The position numbers and the translations under genes are program-made. From assembly GCA_003248965.1 (NCBI GenBank), contig QFQU01000003.1, positions 95,614 to 159,613 of the forward strand: a DNA stretch of 64,000 nt, written 5' to 3'. Origin of the DNA: Brevundimonas sp. (GTDB lineage: Bacteria; Pseudomonadota; Alphaproteobacteria; Caulobacterales; Caulobacteraceae). The notes under the pieces were generated by a model that did no database searches, had not been told where the DNA came from, and worked only from the letters and a program-made list of their open reading frames with translations. Positions within the stretch are counted from its first letter, which is position 1; each line of letters opens with the position of its first letter. Shown piece by piece: positions 1 through 7,447 of the stretch.

Positions 1-183
1 GGAGCGGCGATCATACTGACCTGGCTGTTGTCATTGCTGGCGATGATGGGGGCGGTGATCATCGCCCTGCCGTTGTCGCTGCTGATCATCGTGGGCATCG
101 GCCTGATCGCCATCGCCATGGTTTCCGGCCTGCTGTCGCTGGGCATCCTAAAGAACAGCCAACCGGCGGACCTGCTGCGATGA
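1..183 (+). CDS. ABC transporter permease, C-terminal fragment (FtsX-like)
   Basis: An open frame enters from the left edge and ends at TGA 181-183. About 60 residues are visible: two long hydrophobic stretches rich in L, I, A and V, then a short polar tail (KNSQPADLLR). This is the usual end of a MacB/DevC-type permease, where the last helices are followed by a PADLLR-like cytoplasmic end. Its stop overlaps the ATG of the ATPase gene (ATGA), so the two are translationally coupled. The family call rests mainly on the neighbours, an ATPase and an HlyD protein; the fragment alone shows only membrane character. Confidence 0.8.
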   Translation, partial: GAAIILTWLLSLLAMMGAVIIALPLSLLIIVGIGLIAIAMVSGLLSLGILKNSQPADLLR

Positions 184-935
184 ACGTTCATACAAAGGTT
201 CACGGCAAGCACGGGGACTTCGCCATAGAGGCCAAGAGCCTGGTCAAGCGGTTCAAGTCCGGCAAGGCCTGGGTCGAGGTGCTGAAGGGTGTCGATTTCG
301 ATGCGCGCCACGGCGACCTGACCATGGTCATGGGGCCCTCCGGCTCGGGCAAATCCACCCTGATCGCCGCTTTGTCCGGCCTGCTGAAGCCTGAAGAGGG
401 CCGGGTGGACGTGCTGGATGTCGACGACCTGTGGAAATTGTCGTCGGGCCGGATCGACAAGTTCCGGCTGGATAACTGCGGTTTCATCTTTCAGGGCTTC
501 AACCTGTTTCCCGCTCTGACCGCCCTGCAACAGGTCGAGACGGTGCTGAAGTTCCAGGGCCTGACGGCGGGCCAGGCCAAGAAGCGCGCCACCATCGCCC
601 TGGAAGAGGTCGGCCTGGGCCATCGCCTGAATCAGAGGCCGGCGGCCCTGTCCGGCGGCGAGAAGCAGCGCGTCGCCATCGCCCGCGCCCTGGCCAAGGA
701 TCCCAAGATCCTGTTCGCCGACGAACCGACCTCCGCCCTGGATGGCGAAAACGGGCAGGTGGTCATCAAGCTGCTTCGCCGCGCCGCCACCGAACACGGC
801 GCCGCCGTCATCTGCGTGACCCACGATCCCCGCCTGGAGGCCTGGGCCGACCGGGTCATCCATATCGAGGACGGCCGGATTCTGGACGACCAGCGCCGTA
901 TTCCCGATCCCAACGCCATCCTGGCGGCCCACTGA
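180..935 (+). CDS. ABC transporter ATP-binding protein (DevA/MacB/LolD type)
   Basis: This 251-residue protein is the ATPase of a three-part exporter. Walker A is GPSGSGKST near residue 58, the Q-loop lies in FIFQGFNLFPALT, the signature is LSGGEKQRVAIARAL near 158, Walker B is ILFADEP, and the H-loop histidine follows in CVTHD. The spacing is that of the LolD/MacB/DevA subfamily, which powers periplasmic efflux rather than import. It overlaps the upstream permease by four bases and is followed after 34 bases by an HlyD adaptor, giving the order permease, ATPase, adaptor. The substrate cannot be read from the sequence. Confidence 0.93.
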   Translation: MNVHTKVHGKHGDFAIEAKSLVKRFKSGKAWVEVLKGVDFDARHGDLTMVMGPSGSGKSTLIAALSGLLKPEEGRVDVLDVDDLWKLSSGRIDKFRLDNCGFIFQGFNLFPALTALQQVETVLKFQGLTAGQAKKRATIALEEVGLGHRLNQRPAALSGGEKQRVAIARALAKDPKILFADEPTSALDGENGQVVIKLLRRAATEHGAAVICVTHDPRLEAWADRVIHIEDGRILDDQRRIPDPNAILAAH

Positions 936-969
936 ACACCACGACGACATCCCTTAGGACGACACCTCC

Positions 970-1983
970 ATGCCCGGCTTCCTGAAGAAAAAACGCACCT
1001 GGATCGGCCTGCTGCTGGTCATCGTGCTGGCGGTCGGCTTCATGCTGTTCCAATCCGCCGCCAAGACCAGGAAGGCAGAGCAGGAGAAGGCGGCCGCAAC
1101 CAAGGTCGAAAGCCCCTACGCCGCCATCGCCAACGGCAAGGTGGATGTCGAGGGCGGCATCATCCAGATCGCCGCGCGTCGCGGCGGGATCGTCCGCGAG
1201 GTTCTGGTGCAGGAGGGCGACCGGGTCACGGCCGGTCAGATCCTGGCCCGTCAGGAAGACGATGAAGCGCGTCTGGCGGTCCAGGCCGCCGCCGCCGCCG
1301 TCAGCCAGGCCGAAAGCCAACTGGCCCAGATCCGCGTCGATATCCGCACCGCCCAGCGCGAGCAGGAGCGCCTGCAGAAGCTGGTCGCCACCAATTTCGT
1401 CGCCGCCCAACGCATGGACCAGGCCCAGGACGCCGTCGCCACCGCTCAAGCCCGCCTGGGCTCCCAGATTGCGGCGGTCCAGACTGCGCGCGCCCAACTG
1501 GACCAGGCTCGCTACAATCAGGAACTGACGGTCATCCGCGCCCCGACCAACGGCCGGATCGTGCGCCGCTACGCCAATCCCGGCGCTGGCGCATCGACCC
1601 TGAACGTCTCCAACATGTTCGACCTGGAGCCGGACGCGCCGCGTATCGTCCGCGCCGAGGTGGTGGAAAGCGACCTGCCCAACCTGCGCGACGGCCAGGC
1701 CGTCGAGATCAGCCCCGAGGGCGACTCCACCAAGGTCTATATCGGTTCGGTGCTCCGCCGCGCCGCCGTTTTCGGCGCCCGCAAACTGGCCTCCGACGAT
1801 CCGTCGCAACGCACCGACGAGCGGGTGGTGGAAGTCGTCGCCTCGGCGGGCGACGCGCCCCTGTTGATCGGTCAGCGCGTGCTGGTCAAGTTCATGAAGC
1901 CTGGCGAAACCGCCGGCGCCAAACGCCCCGTCCAGGCCGGCGTCCCCGCCAGCCAGGCCATGCGTCCGGCGGGCCAGAAGTAG
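970..1983 (+). CDS. HlyD family periplasmic adaptor (DevB-like)
   Basis: This 337-residue membrane fusion protein has a basic N-terminus and one transmembrane helix at about residues 12-30. A biotinyl-lipoyl half domain follows (GGIVREVLVQEGDRVTAGQ), then an alpha-helical coiled-coil hairpin rich in A, Q and R at about 95-180, the second lipoyl half (VIRAPTNGRIV) and a beta-barrel region. It should bridge the inner-membrane ABC pair to an outer-membrane channel that is not encoded here. It is the last gene of the exporter operon; a convergent LysR gene ends three bases downstream. The tail after residue 310 is low-complexity, rich in A, G and P. Confidence 0.92.
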   Translation: MPGFLKKKRTWIGLLLVIVLAVGFMLFQSAAKTRKAEQEKAAATKVESPYAAIANGKVDVEGGIIQIAARRGGIVREVLVQEGDRVTAGQILARQEDDEARLAVQAAAAAVSQAESQLAQIRVDIRTAQREQERLQKLVATNFVAAQRMDQAQDAVATAQARLGSQIAAVQTARAQLDQARYNQELTVIRAPTNGRIVRRYANPGAGASTLNVSNMFDLEPDAPRIVRAEVVESDLPNLRDGQAVEISPEGDSTKVYIGSVLRRAAVFGARKLASDDPSQRTDERVVEVVASAGDAPLLIGQRVLVKFMKPGETAGAKRPVQAGVPASQAMRPAGQK

Positions 1984-1986
1984 GGT

Positions 1987-2820
1987 CTAGGGCGCCGGCG
2001 GCGTCTGCGCCTTCAGCCAGCGGATCAGGCGTCGCTCGCGCATCGTGGGCTCGCCGCTCTGCCGGAGGGCCGCCACCACCCCGCCGTCGCGCACGAACCC
2101 GAACGGGGCCGTCAGGCGACCGGCCTTGACGTCGTCGGCCACGACGATCCAGGGCAGGACCGCGACGCCCAGAGCCGCCACGGCCGCATCGACGACGAAG
2201 TGCAGATGCTCCAGTCGCCGCACCGGACCGTCGCCTGCCGGTCGGCCTGACGCCGTCGCCCAGTCACGCCAACCCTGCGGATGGGTCGTGGCGGCCAGGC
2301 GGGGTGTGTCGTCCGCCAGGGTCAGCGACGGGGCGTGGACCACGCCGATCCAGTTTTCGGCCAGGACCTCCGCTTTGGCCGCTTCGGCCGCCTCCTGCGT
2401 CAGGATACGGACGACCAGATCGGCGCCGCGCTGCTTCATCGCCTGAGGCGCCAGATCCGCCAGTTCCAGATCCATCCCCGGCAAGGTCGAATTCAGGTCG
2501 GACAGGCGCGGGATCAGCCATTTGACCGCCAGGCTGGGATGGATGGCCAGATGAATCTGGGTTCGGCCGCGCACCTGTCGCACGGCGACGTCCAAGGCGT
2601 CGAACGCCGGCGTCAGACCGGACAGCAGGTAGCGGCCGGCCGGCGTCAGTTGCAGCCTGTGCCGCGGTCCCTCGAACAGCCGCACGCCCATCGCCGCTTC
2701 CAGCGCCTTGACCTGTCGGCTGACGGCGCCGTGGGTCACGTTCAACTCCTGCGCCGCCCGGGTCGCGCCGCCCGTCCGCGCCATCGCCTCGAACGCGCGC
2801 AAGCCGGTAAGAGACGGCAT
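1987..2820 (-). CDS. LysR family transcriptional regulator (GcvA-like)
   Basis: This 277-residue regulator begins MPSLTGLRAFEAMARTGG. The start at 2820 was chosen because the winged helix-turn-helix begins immediately after it; the frame stays open upstream to 2895 without family-like sequence. The recognition helix lies in ELNVTHGAVSRQVKALE and the wing in LFEGPRHRLQLTPAGR. The remainder is the periplasmic-binding-protein-like effector domain, with the FDALDVAV and HPSLAVKWLIPRL pattern of GcvA/AmpR-type members. The gene is divergent from the MFS transporter at 2905, and LysR proteins usually control such a partner. The effector is unknown. Confidence 0.92.
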   Translation of the reverse strand: MPSLTGLRAFEAMARTGGATRAAQELNVTHGAVSRQVKALEAAMGVRLFEGPRHRLQLTPAGRYLLSGLTPAFDALDVAVRQVRGRTQIHLAIHPSLAVKWLIPRLSDLNSTLPGMDLELADLAPQAMKQRGADLVVRILTQEAAEAAKAEVLAENWIGVVHAPSLTLADDTPRLAATTHPQGWRDWATASGRPAGDGPVRRLEHLHFVVDAAVAALGVAVLPWIVVADDVKAGRLTAPFGFVRDGGVVAALRQSGEPTMRERRLIRWLKAQTPPAP

Positions 2821-2904
2821 TGCGGCCCGGTTTGTGAGTTTTTCGCACATGGGCGTTCGGATATGTCGCTTTCGGCCCTTCGGCAAGGCGGGCATCGGCG
2901 GGGG

Positions 2905-4059
2905 ATGTCATCTTCGCGCTTCGCCGTTCCGCTGTTGGGCTTGGGTCAGGCGATCAATTTCGCCTCCAGCTACTATCTGCTGGGCGTCATGGCCGATCCG
3001 GCTGCTCGGGCGATGAGCATGGGAACGCAGCCGCTGTTTCTGGCCCTGTCCGTCGCCTTCCTTATCTCTGCGGTCCTGACGCCCCTGGCCGGGCGGTGCG
3101 TCGAACGGTTCGGCGGCGCGCGGGTTCTGGCTGTCTCCCACCTGGCCTTCGCCCTGGCGCTTGGCGTCCTGGCCTTGGCTCCGAATGTTCCGGTCCTTTG
3201 TCTAGGCGTCGTCCTGCTGGGGGTCGGCATGAGCGGCGGCCTTTATGGAACCGCCTTCGCCATCGTGGTGGAGATGCAGGGGCAAGGCGCGCGTCGGGCC
3301 ATCGCCGCCGTATCGCTGCTGGGCGCTCTGGGCGGAGCCTTGGGGTGGCCGATCAGCCGGGCGGTCTTGGACGTCGTCGGCTGGCGCGGCGCCTTCGCCT
3401 TTTGGGGCGTGGTTCAGGCCGTTGTCTGCATGCCCGTCGCGCTTTTCCTTTTGCCGCGCAGGGCTGCGAGTCCGACCATCAAGTCGGTCAATGAGCCGGT
3501 GCGTTGGTGCCCCGCCATGATCCGCCTGGCGACCTTCTTCGCCGGCGCCTGGGCTGTATCCACCGCCATGGGCGCACATCTGCCCCGCCTGTTGAGCGAT
3601 CTGGGTTTGGATGCTGCGACCGCCGCCTGGGTCGCCGGCCTCATGGCCGCCAGCGCCATCGCCGCACGCCTGATCGACCTGACGGTGTTGCATCGGTCGC
3701 ATCCGATACTGACGGCGCGCGCCGCCGCGCTGCTGCATCCCGCGGGCGCTGCGATCGCCAGCATCGCCGGGCCCATGGCCGCGCCCGCCGTGGCGATCGG
3801 CCAGGGTCTGGGTAACGGGTTTCTGTCGGTGGCGTCGGGCGTTCTGCCCCTGACCGTATTCGGGCCGGATCGTTACGCTCGACGCCAGGCCCTGCTGCTG
3901 ACTCCGGCGCGATATTTTCAGGCGGCGGCGCCCTTGGCCTACGCCGTGGCGATGGATGTGTCGCCTTACGTCGCCCTGGCGGCCAGCAGTCTGGTGTGTC
4001 TGGTCCTGTTCGTCCTGACCTTCGGTCTTCGGCCGACCGGTCAGCGCCCCTTGAACTGA
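2905..4059 (+). CDS. MFS transporter
   Basis: This is a 384-residue polytopic protein with about twelve hydrophobic segments. It starts MSSSRFAVPLLGLGQAINF at 2905; an in-frame ATG at 2863 would add 14 non-hydrophobic residues, and the frame is open much further upstream only because it is antisense to the LysR gene. The loop after helix 2 (RCVERFGGARVL) is a weak form of the MFS RXGRR motif. It is transcribed away from the LysR gene and is probably its target. Its last 19 bases overlap the end of the convergent crotonase gene. The substrate is unknown. Confidence 0.85.
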   Translation: MSSSRFAVPLLGLGQAINFASSYYLLGVMADPAARAMSMGTQPLFLALSVAFLISAVLTPLAGRCVERFGGARVLAVSHLAFALALGVLALAPNVPVLCLGVVLLGVGMSGGLYGTAFAIVVEMQGQGARRAIAAVSLLGALGGALGWPISRAVLDVVGWRGAFAFWGVVQAVVCMPVALFLLPRRAASPTIKSVNEPVRWCPAMIRLATFFAGAWAVSTAMGAHLPRLLSDLGLDAATAAWVAGLMAASAIAARLIDLTVLHRSHPILTARAAALLHPAGAAIASIAGPMAAPAVAIGQGLGNGFLSVASGVLPLTVFGPDRYARRQALLLTPARYFQAAAPLAYAVAMDVSPYVALAASSLVCLVLFVLTFGLRPTGQRPLN

Positions 4060-4838
4060 GGCGCTCGTTTTTCCAGGACGGCGGCGACGCCTTCCTGGTG
4101 GTCGTGAGTCTGATGGGCCAGGGCCTGGAGGGCGGCGGAGAGTTCCAGGATCTGGTCGAAGGTCTGGTCGCGGCCCTGGCGCATCAGGGTCTTGGCCATG
4201 CGCAGCGCCTGGGCGGGTTGCGCGGCGATCTGGCTGGCGGTGACCAGGGCCTCGTCCATCAGCCGTTCATGCGGGACCACGCGGTTGACCAGCCCCCAGC
4301 GCTCGGCCGTCTGGGCGTCGATGCTGCGGCCGGTGAACAGCATTTCGGCGGCGCGGGCGTAGCCGACGTCGCGCGGCAGCCGCCAGGCGCCGCCGTCGCC
4401 GGGGATGATGCCCAGCTTCAGAAAGGGCACGCCGAAGCTGGCGCGGTCCGAGGCGATGCGGATGTCGGCGGTGGCGGCGATGCCGCAGCCTAGGCCCATG
4501 GCCGGCCCGTTGACAGCCGAAACCAGCGGAATCTCCAGATCATAGAGCGACCGGACGATGCGATGCACCACCCGGCGGTAACGGGTGCGAATCTCGGCTC
4601 CCGATCCGGCGAACAGGTCGCGGCGATCCCGCATGGCGGTCAGGTCGCCGCCGGCGGAAAAGGCGCGGCCGGCCCCAGTCAGCACCACGCATTTGACCGT
4701 CATGTCCGCATTGGCGCGGGCGCAGGCCTGGGCGAAGGCGTCGCCGTCCTCGGGGTCCGGCAGGGCGTTCAGCCGCGCCTCGCGGTCCAGCGTCCAGATC
4801 AGGATCGCGCCCCGTCTGTCTTCGGCGATCAGGCCCAT
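4041..4838 (-). CDS. Enoyl-CoA hydratase/isomerase (crotonase) family protein
   Basis: This 265-residue crotonase-fold acyl-CoA enzyme starts at 4838 (MGLIAEDRRGAIL), where a GGGAG ribosome site stands ahead of the ATG; an upstream ATG at 4865 lacks one. Both oxyanion-hole loops are present: GRAFSAGGDLTAM at about 62-74 and GPAMGLGCGIAATADIRIAS at about 108-127. The catalytic region reads FGVPFLKLGIIPGDGGAW. The first glutamate of classical hydratases (QPE) is absent, while an acidic residue is kept in PGDGG, so isomerase-like or other crotonase chemistry is possible. The gene stands alone. Confidence 0.88.
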   Translation of the reverse strand: MGLIAEDRRGAILIWTLDREARLNALPDPEDGDAFAQACARANADMTVKCVVLTGAGRAFSAGGDLTAMRDRRDLFAGSGAEIRTRYRRVVHRIVRSLYDLEIPLVSAVNGPAMGLGCGIAATADIRIASDRASFGVPFLKLGIIPGDGGAWRLPRDVGYARAAEMLFTGRSIDAQTAERWGLVNRVVPHERLMDEALVTASQIAAQPAQALRMAKTLMRQGRDQTFDQILELSAALQALAHQTHDHQEGVAAVLEKRAPQFKGR

Positions 4839-4901
4839 GCGTCGTCTCCCTGCTGGGCCCGTCATCGCGCCCGGACGCGGCGTCAGGCAAGCCGGAATTG
4901 C

Positions 4902-4929
4902 AAAAGCCCCAGCGAAACCGGGGCTTTTT
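4902..4929 (-). terminator. Rho-independent terminator, bidirectional
   Basis: A perfect nine-base stem (AAAAGCCCC and GGGGCTTTT) encloses a nine-base loop and has T runs on both sides. It lies 24 bases past the stop of the minus-strand 50-codon gene and just upstream of the crotonase start, so it insulates the two. Confidence 0.85.
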
Positions 4930-4953
4930 CAGGCTGGCTGCACCGAAGGGCGG

Positions 4954-5106
4954 TCAGCGTTTCTTGATCGTATAGGGTACGAAGTTGGACGGATGACTGA
5001 CCACCCGGCCCGAGTTCGACGGCATCTGCCGACTGTTCACCAGCATCCCGCCCCACAGGGCGAAGGACATCATGGCGTGCTGGAGGTTGCGCTCCTTATC
5101 GTTCAT
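4954..5106 (-). CDS. Small conserved-looking protein, 50 residues
   Basis: A 50-codon gene starts at ATG 5106 with a textbook ribosome site (AAAGGAG, about seven bases upstream) and is followed by a strong terminator at 4902-4929, so it is very probably real. The product starts MNDKERNLQHAMMSFALWGG, has one amphipathic or weakly hydrophobic stretch (MMSFALWGGMLV) and ends in a basic tail (TIKKR). No family is recognised. It has its own terminator and no operon partner, which suggests a highly expressed monocistronic message. The upstream region is unusually AT-rich for this genome. Confidence 0.7.
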   Translation of the reverse strand: MNDKERNLQHAMMSFALWGGMLVNSRQMPSNSGRVVSHPSNFVPYTIKKR

Positions 5107-5188
5107 CTTGGCGTCTCCTTTCGCAGAACGATGAAAAGAGACGCGTCGTACCAATGGGGATTCCACCCTCAGTCGTTTCGCGTCAGGT

Positions 5189-5488
5189 ATGACTATAAGA
5201 CGATTTCGTGAATTTGCAAATTTATCCATCCGTTTTCGGAGTAAATTTCGTGTCTGTGTCACAGTGAATGCGCCTGTTTCCCGGCCCGGGCCGCCCAAGG
5301 CGATCGCCACGCCCTGCATCATGGTGTGCGCCGTGGATGGAGAGAGCGGCCTGTGCCTGGGCTGTTTTCGCACCTTGAAGGAGATCGCCGGCTGGCGCGC
5401 CCTGGGGGATGACGAGCGGGCGCGCGTCATGGCCGAACTGCCGTCTCGCCGGTCGCGGATCGACCCGGTCAAGCTGGGAGCGGCTTAA
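5189..5488 (+). CDS. DUF1289 family cysteine-cluster protein
   Basis: The DUF1289 signature is clear: TPCIMVCAVDGESGLCLGCFRTLKEIAGW, with cysteines spaced C-x3-C and C-x2-C, expected to bind a metal or Fe-S cluster. The frame opens at ATG 5189 (99 residues), but the first 25 residues are unlike the family and AT-rich. GTG 5264 (VNAPVSRPG, 74 residues) gives the usual length and may be the true start. The function of the family is not established. The protease gene follows 58 bases downstream. Confidence 0.82.
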   Translation: MTIRRFREFANLSIRFRSKFRVCVTVNAPVSRPGPPKAIATPCIMVCAVDGESGLCLGCFRTLKEIAGWRALGDDERARVMAELPSRRSRIDPVKLGAA

Positions 5489-5546
5489 GGTTTCATCAGC
5501 CACGTCGTTTCACCGCATCCCAATCCAAGGCGGTTACGACGGGGGC

Positions 5547-6074
5547 ATGATCCGCATCGACCTGCAATCCGCCGCCGTCTTCAGCGCCGCCGTCCTGGCG
5601 TCGCTGGTCACGGCCCTGACGATTCGTCATCTGGGCGGGGGCGATGCCGCCCAGGCCGCACCCTTCACGACGCCCGCCGTGGCGACGGTCTCGGCTCCTG
5701 CTTCGGGCGCGACGGCCCAGGTGGTCAAGGCGGCGGACGGTCATTATTGGGCCCAGGCGGCCATAGACGGCCGGGCGGTCAGGGTTTTGGTCGATACGGG
5801 CGCCAGCGTGGTCGCCCTGACGCGCGCCGACGCCCTGCGATTGGGACTGGACCCCAGGCCGGAGGAGTTCACCGGCCGCGTCCAGACCGCGTCGGGCGTG
5901 GCCCGCGCCGCGCCGGTCGAACTGGGCGCCGTGTCGGTCGCAGGCGCGCGGGTGGAGAAGGTCCAGGCCCTGGTGGTCGAGGACGGCCTGGCCTATTCCC
6001 TGCTGGGCATGAGCTATCTGGGCCGGTTGTCGGCCTTCGAGGCGACGCCGCGCGGCCTGACGCTGAAGCCCTGA
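5547..6074 (+). CDS. Retropepsin-like aspartic protease (TIGR02281 type), membrane anchored
   Basis: This 175-residue protein has one N-terminal transmembrane helix (about 8-26), a short linker and a single retropepsin lobe. The active-site triad is VLVDTGASVVALT; the second family landmark is LLGMSYLGRL near the end. A single lobe means the active enzyme must be a homodimer, with the catalytic domain in the periplasm. The frame is open from 5409, but MIRIDLQSA at 5547 is the first start that leads directly into the anchor. The substrate is unknown; the family is common in Alphaproteobacteria. Confidence 0.85.
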   Translation: MIRIDLQSAAVFSAAVLASLVTALTIRHLGGGDAAQAAPFTTPAVATVSAPASGATAQVVKAADGHYWAQAAIDGRAVRVLVDTGASVVALTRADALRLGLDPRPEEFTGRVQTASGVARAAPVELGAVSVAGARVEKVQALVVEDGLAYSLLGMSYLGRLSAFEATPRGLTLKP

Positions 6075-6090
6075 GCGCGAAGGCTTACGC

Positions 6091-6741
6091 TCAGAGGTCT
6101 TGCATCTGACGGCGGGCTTCGCGGAAATACTGCCAGCCGGTCCACAGGGTGATGACCGCGGCGAACCAGATCAGGAAGACCGCGAAGGATTCGAACGCCG
6201 GCTGCCACGACAGGGGCGACCCGTCCTCGTTCTGCAGGCCGAAGGCGCTCCACAACAGGGTCAGTTGCAGCGCCGCCAGGGCCACCATCTGCACGGTCGT
6301 CTTCCATTTGGCGGCCAGAGTGACGGGCAGTTCGATGCGCCCGGCCATGGTTTCGCGCAGGGCCGAGACGGCGAACTCGCGGAACAGGATCAGGCCGCAG
6401 GGCAGGGCGATGCCCGGCAGGGAGCCCGAGGCCAGGACGCCCAGGATGGCCCCCGTGATCAGGACCTTGTCGGCGATGGGGTCCAGAATGGCGCCCCAGC
6501 GCGTCGTCGCGTTCCAGCGGCGCGCCAGGAAACCATCGACCCAGTCGGTGGACGCGGCGATGACGAATATCCAGAAGGCCCAGACCCCGAATTGCAACTG
6601 GGTGTCCGGCGACAGCCAGGCGTCCAGCGCGCCGGGCGCGGCCCCCGCCATCATGGCGAACATCACCACCCCCGCGAACAGGCGGATGCCCGTCAGGATA
6701 TTGGGGATCGGATTGGCGCGGTGGGCGGTGGTCATCGTCAT
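6091..6741 (-). CDS. pgsA: CDP-diacylglycerol--glycerol-3-phosphate 3-phosphatidyltransferase
   Basis: This 216-residue integral membrane enzyme makes phosphatidylglycerol phosphate from CDP-diacylglycerol and glycerol-3-phosphate. The CDP-alcohol phosphotransferase signature is complete: D-x2-DG-x2-AR-x8-G-x3-D-x3-D, seen as DWVDGFLARR, then GAILDPIADK. NPIPNILTGIRL before the first helix is the typical N-terminus. Several hydrophobic helices follow, ending in a basic tail. It is last in the run uvrC, carbonic anhydrase, pgsA; uvrC next to pgsA is a widely conserved arrangement. Confidence 0.95.
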   Translation of the reverse strand: MTMTTAHRANPIPNILTGIRLFAGVVMFAMMAGAAPGALDAWLSPDTQLQFGVWAFWIFVIAASTDWVDGFLARRWNATTRWGAILDPIADKVLITGAILGVLASGSLPGIALPCGLILFREFAVSALRETMAGRIELPVTLAAKWKTTVQMVALAALQLTLLWSAFGLQNEDGSPLSWQPAFESFAVFLIWFAAVITLWTGWQYFREARRQMQDL

Positions 6742-6803
6742 GTCCGTTGCAACGCCCCGGGTGTGGCATGGTTCGGCCTTGAGGCCAACGGCCGGGCCGA
6801 ACG

Positions 6804-7427
6804 TCAGTCCAGCGGTTCGAACCGGGGCTTGTCGGTCAGGGCGCGCAGGACGCCGTCGGCGATGCCGAAATGCAGGCCACTGAGGATCAACCGGCCCGCC
6901 TGTTCGCGTTCGGCGATCCAGGGAAAGGTGCGCAGGTTTCTGATGGACAGTCGCACGATGGCCTCTTCGGCGGCGCGGTCCACTTCGTGGGGTTCGACCG
7001 TTTCGGCGACGTGACGCACCACGGGCGCCCCCTGCGCGATCCAGGGAGCGACGAAGTCGGAGACGATCTCGGGCGCGCCGTTGATCATGGCGTTGACGCC
7101 GCCGCAGTGGGCGTGACCCATGACGACGATCCGCTTGACGCCCAACACCTTGACCCCGAATTCCAGCGCGGCCGAGACGCCGTGCAGCTTGCCGTCGGGT
7201 TCATAGGGCGGGACCAGATTGGCGACGTTGCGCACCACGAATAGTTCGCCCGGCTTCGCGTCGAAGATCAGGGCCGGATCGGCGCGACTGTCCGAACAGG
7301 CCACGATCAAGGTGTGGGGCTTTTGGCCCTTGGTGGCCAGGACCTCATAGTCGGCGCGCGCCGTGGGCCAGTGATCGGCGCGAAAGCGGTGATAGCCGGC
7401 GGTCAGTTCGTCTTCGGTGTCGCTCAT
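6804..7427 (-). CDS. Beta-carbonic anhydrase
   Basis: This 207-residue zinc enzyme interconverts CO2 and bicarbonate. The zinc ligands and catalytic dyad are visible: CSDSRADP (Cys, Asp, Arg) near residue 44 and GHAHCGG (His, Cys) near 102. FVVRNVANLVPPYE and GVSAALEFGVKVLGVKRIVVMGH are typical of bacterial beta-class enzymes. It sits between uvrC (20 bases) and pgsA (62 bases) on the same strand, probably in one transcript. Confidence 0.94.
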   Translation of the reverse strand: MSDTEDELTAGYHRFRADHWPTARADYEVLATKGQKPHTLIVACSDSRADPALIFDAKPGELFVVRNVANLVPPYEPDGKLHGVSAALEFGVKVLGVKRIVVMGHAHCGGVNAMINGAPEIVSDFVAPWIAQGAPVVRHVAETVEPHEVDRAAEEAIVRLSIRNLRTFPWIAEREQAGRLILSGLHFGIADGVLRALTDKPRFEPLD

Positions 7428-7447
7428 GGCGCTTCCTTACAGTCGGC

